A stretch of 64,000 nt of DNA, from the NCBI GenBank assembly GCA_945888375.1, contig CAMCZZ010000016.1:19271-83270 (forward strand), in the 5' to 3' direction. This document shows, in pieces, positions 47,930 to 56,850 of this stretch; positions within the stretch are counted from its first letter, which is position 1, and each line of letters begins with the position of its first letter. The translations under genes and the position numbers were made by a program. The notes under the pieces are model-generated. The model did not search any database, was not told the origin of the DNA, and saw only the letters and a list, made by a program, of their open reading frames with translations. This stretch comes from Akkermansia muciniphila (GTDB lineage Bacteria; Verrucomicrobiota; Verrucomicrobiia; Opitutales; Opitutaceae).

Positions 47930-48975
47930 ACGGAGCCCTCCTTCCGGAGCGCGGTGGGGGCGGGGCGACGGAGGCTGGCCAGCTTGGCCCGGAGCACGGG
48001 GGACTGCAGGAGGCAGACGGCGAGGATCACGATCGCCTTGGGCACGGTGGCGACGTCGGCGCCGACATTCCGCGCGTAGAGCGTGGTGCCGAGCGTCTGG
48101 ATCAGGAGTGCGCCTACCAGCGAACCCGCGAGCTGGAAACGGCCGCCGGTCAGGGCGGTGCCTCCGACCACCACGGCGAGGATGGCGTCGAGCTCGAGGT
48201 AGAGGCCGATGTGGTTGGCGTCGGCGCTCTTGATGTTCGACGCCGCGACCAGGCCGGCGAGACCGGCGCACAGCCCAGCGAAGACGTAGACGAGAAACTT
48301 TACCGGCCGGGCGGGCAGGCCGGTGAAGCGCGCGGCCGTCTCGTTGTCGCCGATCGCCTCGATGAATAGGCCGAGGGCGGTGCGGCGCACCAGCAGGGCG
48401 GTGAGCGCGAACATGCCCAGGACGAGGGCGAGGGTGAAGGGCAGGCCAAGGAGCGAGCCATTGCCCAGGTAAACGAGGGCGGGCTGTTCGAAGTTGATGA
48501 TCTGCCCGTCGGTGACCAACTGGGCGACGCCGCGTCCGGCGACCATGAGGATGAGGGTGGCGATGATGGGTTGGATGCGGAAGGCGGAGACGAGCAGGCC
48601 GTTCCAAGCGCCGGCGAGCAGGGCCACGCCGAGGCCGCCGCCGAGCGCGACGGGGATGGACACGCCGGCGAGGCGGGCCATCACGGCGCCGGCGATGGCC
48701 ATGGTGGCGCCTACCGAGAGATCCACCCCGCCGGTGGCGATCACGAGCGTCATGCCGAGGGCGAGCAGCATCACCTTCGAGCCCTGGTTGAGCACGTCCA
48801 CCAGCGTGCCGTAGAGCCGCCCGTCACGAATCTCCAAGGCGAAGAAGCCCGGGGTGAAGAGGCGGTTAAAAAGCAGCAGCAGGGCCAGGGCGACCAAGGG
48901 CCACAGCAGGGGGCGGCGGCGGTTTACCCAGAGCAGGGCGGCGAGGGTGGGCCAGAGGACGAGATCGACGATCAT
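47926..48975 (-). CDS. ytfT: Furanose ABC transporter permease YtfT
   Basis: First permease of the importer, 349 residues. It shows LLALGMTLVIATGGVDLSVG, the family's export signature, then GNGSLLGLPFTLALVLGMF and the typical GGTALTGGRFQLAGSLVGAL. It overlaps ytfR (48972-48975) and yjfF (47926-47929) by 4 bp each, so the three are a tightly coupled operon. Two distinct permeases are normal for this system, unlike AraH. Confidence 0.92.
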   Translation of the reverse strand: MIVDLVLWPTLAALLWVNRRRPLLWPLVALALLLLFNRLFTPGFFALEIRDGRLYGTLVDVLNQGSKVMLLALGMTLVIATGGVDLSVGATMAIAGAVMARLAGVSIPVALGGGLGVALLAGAWNGLLVSAFRIQPIIATLILMVAGRGVAQLVTDGQIINFEQPALVYLGNGSLLGLPFTLALVLGMFALTALLVRRTALGLFIEAIGDNETAARFTGLPARPVKFLVYVFAGLCAGLAGLVAASNIKSADANHIGLYLELDAILAVVVGGTALTGGRFQLAGSLVGALLIQTLGTTLYARNVGADVATVPKAIVILAVCLLQSPVLRAKLASLRRPAPTALRKEGSV

Positions 48976-50480
48976 GCAGCGGTCTCCCGGGCGATGGCGC
49001 GCATCACGGCTTGTTCGTTGACATCGGAGCCGGTCAGCTCGGCGACCTTGGCGTGGTCGCGCAGCACGGCGATGCGCTGGCTGTTGCGGGAGAGTTCGGC
49101 GGTATCGGCGCAGATGAACACGATGGCGAGGCCTTCATCGCGCAGCTTGGCCAGCAGGCGCTCGATATCGGCCTGGGCGCCGACGTCGATGCCGCGGGTC
49201 GGCTCGTCGAGGATGAGCAGGCGGGGCTCGGTCGCGAGCCAGCGGGCGAGGATGACCTTCTGCTGGTTGCCGCCGGAGAGGTTGCGGATGAGTTGTTCGG
49301 GGCCGCTGGTCTTGATGCCGAGGGCGCGGGTAAAGTCGGCGACGAGGCGGTCCTGTTCCGCGCGGGGGATCTGCTTCCACAGTCCGCGGCGGGCCTGGAG
49401 GGCGACGACGAGGTTCTCGCGCACGGTCAGATTCGGCAGGATGGCCTGCGTCTTGCGGTCCTCGGGGGTGAGGGCGAGGCCGGCGCGCATGGCGTCGGCG
49501 GGCGAGTGGAAGGAGACGGGGCGGCCTTCGAGCCGGGTTTCGCCGGCGTCGGCGCGGTCGAGGCCGAAGAGCAGGCGGGCGACCTCGGTGCGGCCGGAGC
49601 CGAGCAGGCCGCCTAGGCCGAGCACTTCGCCACGGCGGAGCTCCAGATCGAGGGGCAGCACGGCGTGGCGGCGGGTGAGGCCGCGGGTCGAGAGCAGGGG
49701 CTCGCCGGGGGCGGCGGCGGGGCGTTCGCGGTGCCGGAGGGCCTCCACCTCGTCCACCGAGCGGCCCATCATGTGGGCCACGAGTTGCAGGCGGGGCAGC
49801 TCGGCGACGGGGAACTCGCCCACGAGGCGTCCGTTACGCAGGACGGTGATGCGGTCGGCGAGGGCGTAAACCTGATCCAGAAAGTGGGAGACGAAAACGA
49901 TGGCCAGGCCTTGGTCGCGGAGGCGGCGCACGACGGCGAAAAGCTGGGCGACCTCGCCGGCGTCGAGGCTGGAGGTTGGCTCATCCAAGATCAGGACGCG
50001 GGCATCGATATCGGTGGCGCGGGCGATGGCCACGAGTTGCTGCACGGCGATCGAGCACTCCGACAGGGTGCGCTCGACGTCGAGCTCCAGGCCGAGGCGG
50101 GCGAGGGCGGCGCGGGCGCGGGTGCGGGCGTCGCCCCAGCGGATGAAGCCGAGGCGGGTGCGTTGGCGGCCGAGGCAGATATTCTCGGCCACGCTGAGGT
50201 CGGGGATCAGGTTGACCTCTTGATAAACGGTGCTGATGCCGGCGGCCTCGGCTTCGCGGGGCGAGCGCGGGTGCACGGGGCGCCCGTCAACCTCGGCCTG
50301 GCCGGCGTCGCGCGGGTGCACGCCGGTGAGGGCCTTGATCAGGGTGCTCTTGCCGGCTCCGTTTTCGCCCATCAGGGCATGGACCTCACCGCCCCGGGCG
50401 CAAAAATCCACGCCATCGAGCGCGACGACCCCGGGGAAGCGTTTAGTCAGCCCGCGGCAGACCAGGATGGGCGCGCTCAT
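48972..50480 (-). CDS. ytfR: Furanose ABC transporter ATP-binding protein YtfR
   Basis: Double-ABC ATPase of 502 residues. Walker [10 protein letters not shown] is at residues 38-46. Further motifs are YQEVNLIPDLSVAENICLGR, LILDEPTSSLDAGEV, domain 2 [32 protein letters not shown] and [35 protein letters not shown] is a YtfR hallmark that separates it from AraG's [12 protein letters not shown]. Starts at ATG 50480, 28 bp after ytfQ. Confidence 0.92.
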   Translation of the reverse strand: MSAPILVCRGLTKRFPGVVALDGVDFCARGGEVHALMGENGAGKSTLIKALTGVHPRDAGQAEVDGRPVHPRSPREAEAAGISTVYQEVNLIPDLSVAENICLGRQRTRLGFIRWGDARTRARAALARLGLELDVERTLSECSIAVQQLVAIARATDIDARVLILDEPTSSLDAGEVAQLFAVVRRLRDQGLAIVFVSHFLDQVYALADRITVLRNGRLVGEFPVAELPRLQLVAHMMGRSVDEVEALRHRERPAAAPGEPLLSTRGLTRRHAVLPLDLELRRGEVLGLGGLLGSGRTEVARLLFGLDRADAGETRLEGRPVSFHSPADAMRAGLALTPEDRKTQAILPNLTVRENLVVALQARRGLWKQIPRAEQDRLVADFTRALGIKTSGPEQLIRNLSGGNQQKVILARWLATEPRLLILDEPTRGIDVGAQADIERLLAKLRDEGLAIVFICADTAELSRNSQRIAVLRDHAKVAELTGSDVNEQAVMRAIARETAA

Positions 50481-50508
50481 GGGCGAGGCGGAACGCAGGC
50501 AGGGCGGC

Positions 50509-51471
50509 TCAATACTGGCGGGAGGGCAGGGCGGCGGCGGCCTGGGACTGATCGTAGATGCCCTCCTCGACGGCGATGCGTTTGGGTAGGGTCTTGCCGG
50601 CGACGACGTCGGCGACGAGATCGAAGAGCTGGGCGCCGATGAGGGGGTTGCACTCGACGGTGCAGTTCAGTTTGCCCGCGACCATGGCTTCGAAGGCGCC
50701 CTTCACTCCGTCGATCGAGACGATCACGATATCAGTGCCGGGTTTCAGGCCGGCCTCCTCGATGGCCTGGATGGCGCCGAGGGCCATGTCGTCGTTGTGG
50801 GCGTAGAGCACGTTGATGGATTTGCCCTCGGGGGACTTGAGGAAGGTCTCCATGACCTCCTTGCCCTTGGCGCGGGTGAAGTCGCCGCTCTGGGACTTGA
50901 TGATCTTCATCCCGGCCTGGCCGGCGATGGCTTCCTCGAAGCCCTTTTTGCGGTCGATGGCGGGGGCGGAGCCGGGGGTGCCGACCAGCTCGGCGATCAC
51001 GGCCTGGCCCTTGGTCTTTTCGACCAGCCATTTGCCGGCGCGGCGGCCTTCCTCGACGAAATCGGACCCGACGAAGGTGACATAGAGCGAGGGGTCGGAG
51101 ACCTTCACCGCGCGGTCGGTGAGGATCACGGGGATGCCGGCTTTTTTGATCTCGCGCAGCACGGGTTCCCAGCCGGTTTCGACTACGGGGGAGAAGGCGA
51201 TCACATCGACGTCCTGGGCGATGAAGGAGCGCAGGGCCTTGATCTGGTTTTCCTGTTTTTGCTGGGCGTCGGCAAACTTCAGGGTGATGCCGCGTTTGGC
51301 GGCCTCGCCCTTGATTGAATCGGTATTGGCGGTGCGCCAGGCGCTTTCCGCGCCGATCTGGGAAAAACCGACGACGGGTTTTTCGGCGGCGGCGACGTGG
51401 GCGGAGGTGAAGGCGAGACTGGCGAAAAGACCGGCGGCGGCGAGGAGGCGGGAGGTGAATTTAGGGGTCAT
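50509..51471 (-). CDS. ytfQ: Furanose-binding periplasmic protein YtfQ
   Basis: Binding protein that delivers galactofuranose or arabinofuranose. A Sec signal peptide (LLAAAGLFASLAFTSAHVAA) is cleaved before AEKP. VGFSQIGAESAWRTANTDSI, FADAQQKQENQIKALRSF, SPVVETGWEPVLREIKKAG, KIIKSQSGDFTRAKGKEVME and VLYAHNDDMALGAIQAIEEAG are nearly identical to E. coli YtfQ. It has 320 residues. The first gene of ytfQ-ytfR-ytfT-yjfF. The ligand here could be arabinofuranose, given the GH51 neighbour. Confidence 0.94.
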   Translation of the reverse strand: MTPKFTSRLLAAAGLFASLAFTSAHVAAAEKPVVGFSQIGAESAWRTANTDSIKGEAAKRGITLKFADAQQKQENQIKALRSFIAQDVDVIAFSPVVETGWEPVLREIKKAGIPVILTDRAVKVSDPSLYVTFVGSDFVEEGRRAGKWLVEKTKGQAVIAELVGTPGSAPAIDRKKGFEEAIAGQAGMKIIKSQSGDFTRAKGKEVMETFLKSPEGKSINVLYAHNDDMALGAIQAIEEAGLKPGTDIVIVSIDGVKGAFEAMVAGKLNCTVECNPLIGAQLFDLVADVVAGKTLPKRIAVEEGIYDQSQAAAALPSRQY

Positions 51472-51594
51472 GGATAGGGCGGGTAGGGGTGGTCCAAGGG
51501 TGGAGTGGGCGAGCGTTTGCCCGGGGCAGGTAAGCGCAAGGCCGGCTATTTGACTTATCGTCCGGTTATTTCGGCCTGCGCTTTCCGCCCGGAA

Positions 51595-53115
51595 TTACCA
51601 GGTGTCGCTGCGGAAGGGCGGCACGGGCAGACCGAGGTCGTCACAAAGGGCTGCCCGGGTGGCGTTGCGCCAGGCGTAGCGCACGGCGACCGGGGTGGGG
51701 ACGGCCGGGGAGGAGACGAGCACGGTCCCTTTCTCGATCCGCGCGGTGGCGGGATGAAAGACGCGATCCGCGCCGGCGACTTCAAAGCCGGCGACCTCAG
51801 CGGCGGGCTGGCGCAGGCCGCGGTCGGCGGGGGTGAAGCTCAGGCGCAGAGAGGCGGGAGTGCCGGGGATGGTTTCAAACCCGGTGAAGACGGGGCCCGA
51901 GTCGGCGAGCGTGGCGAAGCCGTAATCACGGTGCAGGGCGAGGCGGGCGAGACGGCGGGCGACGGGGAGTTTGGCCTTGGGGTGGATGTCGGAGAAATCG
52001 CCGACGTCGATTATCACGGCCTGGCCGGTGGCGGGCAGGGCGAGGGTTTGCGTCTGGGCCTCGCGCAGGGCGGCCCAGTCGGTGCCGTCGGGATTTCCGG
52101 CGCCGCTGCCGGTGCGGAAGCTGGCGAGCTGCGTCCAGTAGAAGGGGAAGTCGCCCTGGCCGAAATCGGCGCGCCAGGCTTTGATCATCGCGCTGAAGAG
52201 GGCGTGGTATTCACCAGCGCGACCGGCGTTGCTCTCCCCTTGATACCAGATGGCGCCGCGCAGGGCGTAGGGCAGGAGGGGGGTGATCATGCCGTGGTAG
52301 AGGCAGGAGGGTTGCCAGACGGGCGGTTTCGGGGCGACGGGCGCGGCGTCGGCGAACTTCTCGCCCCGGGCCTCGGCGGCGGCTTTGGCGGTTTCCCACG
52401 CACGGGTTTTTTCCGCATGCCCGGTCTGGGCCTCGGCGTAGTCGGCGAGTTGTTTTTGCCAACGGGTGCCGACGGGGGCGAAGGCCGGGTCGGAGTTCAA
52501 GGTGGCCGGGCTCATCCAAGCTTCGACCGGAGTGCCGCCCCAGGTGCTGTTCACGATGCCGACGGGCACTTCGAGGGCGAGGTAGAGCTCGCGGGCGAAA
52601 AGGTAGGCGACGGCGCTGAACTGGCCCACGGTCTCGGGGGAGGCTCCGCGCCAAGCGCCTTCAAAACCGGCCACGGGGGCGGAGGCGGTGGCGCGCTTTA
52701 CCTTGATCTCGCGCACGAGGGGGAAGCGGGCGGTGAGTTGCTCCAGATCGGGGTCGAAGGCGCGGGTGAGGGACCACTCCATGTTGGACTGGCCGGAGGC
52801 GAGCCAGACCTCGCCGACCAAGATGTCGTTGAGGATGACGGTGTTTTTGCCCTTCACGGTCAGGGTGGAGGGGGTGGCGCTGGCGGGCAGGGGGGCCAGG
52901 GTGACGCTCCAGCGGCCGTCGGGACCGGTGACGGTGGAGACGGTTTGGGCGCCAAAGGCCACGGTGACGTTTTCGCCGGCGTCGGCGGTGCCCCAGATGG
53001 GCACGGGTTTGTCGCGTTGCAGGACGGCATGGTCCTGGAAGAGCGGGGCGGTCGTCACGTCGGCCCGGAGGGGGAGGACAAGAAGCAAGGCGGCTAGCAG
53101 GTGGAGGCGGTTCAT
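51595..53115 (-). CDS. Sialate O-acetylesterase-like carbohydrate esterase (SASA family, second copy)
   Basis: A 506-residue exported esterase with signal peptide (HLLAALLLVLPLRAD). It has the same layout as the enzyme at 19856: LFQDHAVLQRDKPVPIWG, nucleophile Ser110 in ASGQSNMEW, VPVGIVNSTWGGTPVEAWM, AIWYQGESNAGRAGEY and the Asp/His region DIHPKAKLPVARRLA. The two copies differ clearly, so they probably prefer different acetylated sugars. It lies 56 bp after the GH30 gene and 123 bp before ytfQ, all on the minus strand. Confidence 0.88.
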   Translation of the reverse strand: MNRLHLLAALLLVLPLRADVTTAPLFQDHAVLQRDKPVPIWGTADAGENVTVAFGAQTVSTVTGPDGRWSVTLAPLPASATPSTLTVKGKNTVILNDILVGEVWLASGQSNMEWSLTRAFDPDLEQLTARFPLVREIKVKRATASAPVAGFEGAWRGASPETVGQFSAVAYLFARELYLALEVPVGIVNSTWGGTPVEAWMSPATLNSDPAFAPVGTRWQKQLADYAEAQTGHAEKTRAWETAKAAAEARGEKFADAAPVAPKPPVWQPSCLYHGMITPLLPYALRGAIWYQGESNAGRAGEYHALFSAMIKAWRADFGQGDFPFYWTQLASFRTGSGAGNPDGTDWAALREAQTQTLALPATGQAVIIDVGDFSDIHPKAKLPVARRLARLALHRDYGFATLADSGPVFTGFETIPGTPASLRLSFTPADRGLRQPAAEVAGFEVAGADRVFHPATARIEKGTVLVSSPAVPTPVAVRYAWRNATRAALCDDLGLPVPPFRSDTW

Positions 53116-53171
53116 GGATTGGGTGGGGTGGGGGTGCAGGGCAGGGAAAAATCGGAGCTTAGGACGCTCAC

Positions 53172-54644
53172 CTAAAAATCGATTAACAGGGTGGTCAACG
53201 AATACGCGGGGGCGGCGCAGGACAGGGTGTGGCCGTCGAGAGCGAAGGCGCCGGACGGCGTTTCGGCCAGGGTTTCGCCGCCGTCGGGTCCGGAGGTGCG
53301 CACGGCCCGCACGGAGGTGGGGCGCGGGAAACGAGACAGATCAAAACGGTGGGTGCGCAGCTCGGCCCGGGGGTTGGCCACGAGCAGGACCAGACGTTTG
53401 GAATCGGGGCTCAGGGCGCCGAGGGTGTGCGCGGGTCCGGTCACGAGGATGCGATAGCCGGATGGGATATGTTTCACGACCTGTTGGCGCAGGAAGTAGC
53501 TCCTCGTCTTGGCGTAAGCGCGGCCGGCGGCGGGGGCGTTTTCGTGTAAATCGGTGAAGCGGAGCAGGCCCCAGGCATCGTCGGTGGAGAGGAGCTGCCA
53601 GTCGCACCAGACCTCGCAGCGCAGTTCGCGCAGGTCCTCGAGCATGCGGTCGGCGATGTCGTAGTGGCGGTGCCACCAGCTTTTACCGTCTTTTGGTTGC
53701 CAGCTCAGCGGGCCGGTTTCCGATTGCCAGACGGGGAGGCCGGCGGCCGCGGCTTCGGTGGCGAGCGAGCGTTTTTCGACGGCGCTGCCGTGGTAGGAAT
53801 GGGTGTGCACGCCGGCGAGCAGGGCAAGGGCGGAGGGGTGGTCGCGGCGGAGTTCGGCCAGGACGCGCCGGGTCTCGCCGACCTCGCTGCAATCCGGAGC
53901 GACGAGGGTGAGGTTGGGCACGGGCCGGGCGCGCAACCGGCGGTGGAGCTTGGCGAGCACGGCGGCCTGCTGCGCGGCGGGGACGTGGCAGCCTTCCTGT
54001 TTTCCGCCGGCCTTCCACCAGCCGGAGAGGGGTTCGTTAAAAGGCTCGAGGTGGCGGATATTCCAGGCGGGGTTGCGTTCACCAAGGGCGGCCGCGGTGC
54101 TGGCGAGGTAGGCGGCAAAGTCCTCCTCGAACTCGGGGAGCAGGTTGGCGCCGCTGTCGGCCGCGCCGGCGGCGCAGCGGCTGCGGGTCATCCACCAGGG
54201 CGGGCTGTTGGAAAACAAGACCGTCAGGATGGCGGGTTGTTTGCGGGCGAGGGCGTCGAGCACGGCGATCTGGCGGGCGTCGGCGGTCAGGTCGAGCGGG
54301 GGGGGCTTGCCATTTCCGCCGGCGGGTCCGGATAGGTAGCCGGGCATGAGTCCGCCGTCGCGGCGAAAATGGTCCGGGCCGAAGGGGCAGGCGGGGTTTT
54401 CGCCGCCGCCGATGTTGAAGCGAAATACGTTGTAGCCGAGATCAACGGCGAGCTGCTCCGCGATCTGTTCTATTTCCTTCTGGGGCCAGCCGCCGACGAT
54501 ATTGGCCCACCAGCAAAGCGAGACGCCCCAGCCGCGGATGGTTTGGCGGGGTGCGGACGGATCGACCGGATAGGCGTCCGCGGCGAGACTGCGTCCCAAG
54601 GCGAGCATGAGCAGGGCGAGCGCAAGGGCAGGGCGGAGGGGCAT
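53172..54644 (-). CDS. GH30-type glycosidase, probable endo-beta-1,6-galactanase
   Basis: Exported clan GH-A enzyme of 490 residues. The signal peptide ALALLMLALGRSLA is followed by QTIRGWGVSLCWWANIVGG; this 'GWG-S-WWA' start is typical of the GH30 beta-1,6-galactanase group. The acid/base is Glu204 in HLEPFNEPLSGWW and the nucleophile Glu309 in PVWQSETG. The C-terminus is the usual beta-sandwich (LLVANPRAE). Beta-1,6-galactan carries arabinofuranose in arabinogalactan proteins, which fits the YtfQRT-YjfF and GH51 genes downstream. Confidence 0.85.
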   Translation of the reverse strand: MPLRPALALALLMLALGRSLAADAYPVDPSAPRQTIRGWGVSLCWWANIVGGWPQKEIEQIAEQLAVDLGYNVFRFNIGGGENPACPFGPDHFRRDGGLMPGYLSGPAGGNGKPPPLDLTADARQIAVLDALARKQPAILTVLFSNSPPWWMTRSRCAAGAADSGANLLPEFEEDFAAYLASTAAALGERNPAWNIRHLEPFNEPLSGWWKAGGKQEGCHVPAAQQAAVLAKLHRRLRARPVPNLTLVAPDCSEVGETRRVLAELRRDHPSALALLAGVHTHSYHGSAVEKRSLATEAAAAGLPVWQSETGPLSWQPKDGKSWWHRHYDIADRMLEDLRELRCEVWCDWQLLSTDDAWGLLRFTDLHENAPAAGRAYAKTRSYFLRQQVVKHIPSGYRILVTGPAHTLGALSPDSKRLVLLVANPRAELRTHRFDLSRFPRPTSVRAVRTSGPDGGETLAETPSGAFALDGHTLSCAAPAYSLTTLLIDF

Positions 54645-54697
54645 GGGGGGCGGCGGGGGCCGGCGGGCGGCGGTTCAGGCCGCGGGGCGGGGGTCCT

Positions 54698-54771
54698 TGG
54701 CTGCCCGACATGGATTCGAACCATGACTAGGTGAGTCAAAGTCACCTGTGCTGCCATTACACCATCAGGCA
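54698..54771 (-). tRNA. tRNA-Gln (anticodon UUG)
   Basis: Minus-strand cloverleaf with acceptor TGCCTGA/TCGGGCA, anticodon loop CTTTGAC (UUG), T-arm GGTTCGAATCC and an encoded CCA. The discriminator is G and the 5' base U, as in tRNA-Gln, which has a weak U1-A72 pair. Confidence 0.92.
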
Positions 54772-54845
54772 AGGAAAGGACTGGAAAACGTGAGCGTGCA
54801 GGGGCTCGCGTCAAGGCCTGAGATGGCTTCGTTGCGGGGTATGGT

Positions 54846-56147
54846 TCAAGCCTGGGTGGCGAAGGCGAGGTAAGGGGCCTGCTGGTTGGGCGGCATGCGG
54901 ACCTGCAGGAAGACGCCCTCGTCGCGTTGTTCTTCGTGTTGCACGTGGCCGATCTGGTGGGCGCGGGCGATGAGATCGTAGCGGGCGTGGGGGATCAGCA
55001 GGGTGAGCTGGCCGAAGGCATCCGCGATCAGTTCCAGGCACCGATCCACCAGGGCGGGGAGGCCTTCGCCGCTGCGGGCGCTGAGGAAAATGCCGTCGGG
55101 AGCGAGGGCGCGGGCGCGGAGCAACTGGGCTTGGTCGGCGGCGTCGACCTTGTTAAAAATGGTCAGCATGCGTTTCTCGTCGGCGTGGAGTTCGCGGAGC
55201 ACCCCGAGAGTGGTGGCGTGGTGGGCGGCGATGTTGGGCGCGGTGACGTCCAGCACGTGGATCAGGAAGTCGGCGACGATGGCTTCCTCGAGGGTGGCCT
55301 TGAAGGCCTCGACTAGGCCGTGGGGCAGGCGGCGGATGAAGCCTACGGTGTCGGTCACGAGTAGCTTTTGGTTGCCGCGGAGGAGGAGCTGGCGGGTGGT
55401 GGGGTCGAGGGTGGCGAACAGTTTGTCCTCGGCCAGCACGCTGGCGCCGGTGAGGGCATTGAGGAGGGAGGATTTGCCGGCGTTGGTGTAGCCCACGATC
55501 GCGGCGGTGGGCACGGGCACGCGCTGGCGTTTCTGGCGTTGCACCCCGCGTTGTTTGCGGACGTCGACGAGCTCCCGTTTTAAGCGGACGATACGATCAT
55601 TCACCAGACGGCGGTCCTGCTCGAGCTGGGTTTCGCCTTCCCCGCCCATGGCTCCGCCGCCGCCCCCGCCGCCTCGCTGGCGGGAAAGGTGGGTCCAGGC
55701 GCGGGTCAGGCGGGGCAGGGAATACTCCATGCGCGCGAGGGCGACCTGGAGAACGGCCTCGCGGGTGCTGGCGCGGTCGGCGAAGATATCGAGGATCACC
55801 TCCTCGCGGTCGATCACGGCGAGGCCGGAGAGTTTTTCCCAGTTGCGCTGCTGGGCGGGCGAGAGCGACTCATCGATCACGATCAAGTCGGCTTCAATGG
55901 CCTTGGCGGCGGCGATGATCTCCTCGGTCTTGCCGCTGCCCAGCAGGGTGGCGGGCGTGGGCTGGCGGAGGTTGACGAGTTCCTGCGCGACGACATCGAT
56001 CCGGAGGTTTTGGACTAACTCCTCCAGCTCGGTGAGCAACTCGGCCGCCTCGCCTTCGGCCATCTCGTGGGTCTGGATGCCGACCAGGAAGGCGCGCTGG
56101 CAGCGTTTGGATTCGGTGGAGGGGACCTGATCGAGGAAGTCGGCCAT
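54846..56147 (-). CDS. hflX: Ribosome-associated GTPase HflX
   Basis: GTPase that splits stalled or hibernating ribosomes. From the ATG at 56147 ([20 protein letters not shown]) it has 433 residues. The N-terminal HflX domain contains [14 protein letters not shown] and [18 protein letters not shown] [15 protein letters not shown]; a Gly-rich loop ([19 protein letters not shown]) and coiled coil follow. G1 is [13 protein letters not shown]3 [13 protein letters not shown] and G4 NKVD. A short C-terminal domain ends it. Starts 10 bp after the HAD gene. Confidence 0.95.
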   Translation of the reverse strand: MADFLDQVPSTESKRCQRAFLVGIQTHEMAEGEAAELLTELEELVQNLRIDVVAQELVNLRQPTPATLLGSGKTEEIIAAAKAIEADLIVIDESLSPAQQRNWEKLSGLAVIDREEVILDIFADRASTREAVLQVALARMEYSLPRLTRAWTHLSRQRGGGGGGGAMGGEGETQLEQDRRLVNDRIVRLKRELVDVRKQRGVQRQKRQRVPVPTAAIVGYTNAGKSSLLNALTGASVLAEDKLFATLDPTTRQLLLRGNQKLLVTDTVGFIRRLPHGLVEAFKATLEEAIVADFLIHVLDVTAPNIAAHHATTLGVLRELHADEKRMLTIFNKVDAADQAQLLRARALAPDGIFLSARSGEGLPALVDRCLELIADAFGQLTLLIPHARYDLIARAHQIGHVQHEEQRDEGVFLQVRMPPNQQAPYLAFATQA

Positions 56148-56157
56148 GAAAGGGGTA

Positions 56158-56757
56158 TCAGCGGCGACTAGCGACCCGCACGACCTGCATACCGGCGGCG
56201 CGGGCGGCGCGGATGCCGGGCTCGGCGTCCTCGAACACGAGGCATAGATCCGGCGCGACACCCAGGCGGCGGGCGGCTTCGAGAAACATATCCGGGTGGG
56301 GCTTGCCCCGGCCGGGGGCGACGTCGTGCGGGGTGATGACCACGGGGAAAAGCTCGGCCAGACCGGCGGCGGCGATGGCCGGCAGGGCGATGTCGGGCGT
56401 GCCGCCGGTGGCGATGGCGACGGGGCGGGTCTGGGCGACTTTGCGGGCGAAGGCCACGACCGGTTCGATCAGGGTGATTTCGCTGAAACGATCCAGGTAG
56501 AGCTGCTCCTTGTGTTCCGCGATCTCCTCCGTGCTCGAGATAGACAGACCGTGTTTATCGGCGAGCAGTTGCGCGACTTGCAGGGAGGGCACGCCGCCGA
56601 GGGCGTAGAAATAATCTTCATCTAGGGTTTCCGCCAGACCGGCGCGGCGCATCGCGGCATCCCATGACCGGTAATGCACGGGCATGGTGTCGATCAAGGT
56701 GCCGTCGAGGTCGAAGATATAGCCGGCGAAATCGCCCGGGGGGATGTCTAGCTGCAT
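56158..56757 (-). CDS. HAD-family phosphatase, beta-phosphoglucomutase-like
   Basis: A 199-residue HAD hydrolase with helical cap: motif I YIFDLDGTLIDTMPVH, motif II AIATGGT, motif III GKPHPDMFLEAARRLG and motif IV VFEDAEPGIRAARAAGM. The shape fits sugar-phosphate phosphatases such as fructose-1-phosphate phosphatase YqaB. It is between xylB and hflX on the same strand, so a sugar-phosphate substrate is plausible. Confidence 0.87.
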   Translation of the reverse strand: MQLDIPPGDFAGYIFDLDGTLIDTMPVHYRSWDAAMRRAGLAETLDEDYFYALGGVPSLQVAQLLADKHGLSISSTEEIAEHKEQLYLDRFSEITLIEPVVAFARKVAQTRPVAIATGGTPDIALPAIAAAGLAELFPVVITPHDVAPGRGKPHPDMFLEAARRLGVAPDLCLVFEDAEPGIRAARAAGMQVVRVASRR

Positions 56758-56850
56758 AAACGTTTACCTTCGCCCAAACGCTTGGCGGGCGCAACCGAAA
56801 CCTTGCCGCCCGTGCGCGTGCGCTGGGGCGAGGCTCCCCGTTGGCGCACC

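Noticed and set aside
46952..48607. 551-codon frame ending in yjfF
   Set aside because: The first 226 codons are antisense-like Arg/Pro/His-rich sequence overlapping ytfT; the real start is the ATG at 47929 overlapping the ytfT stop.
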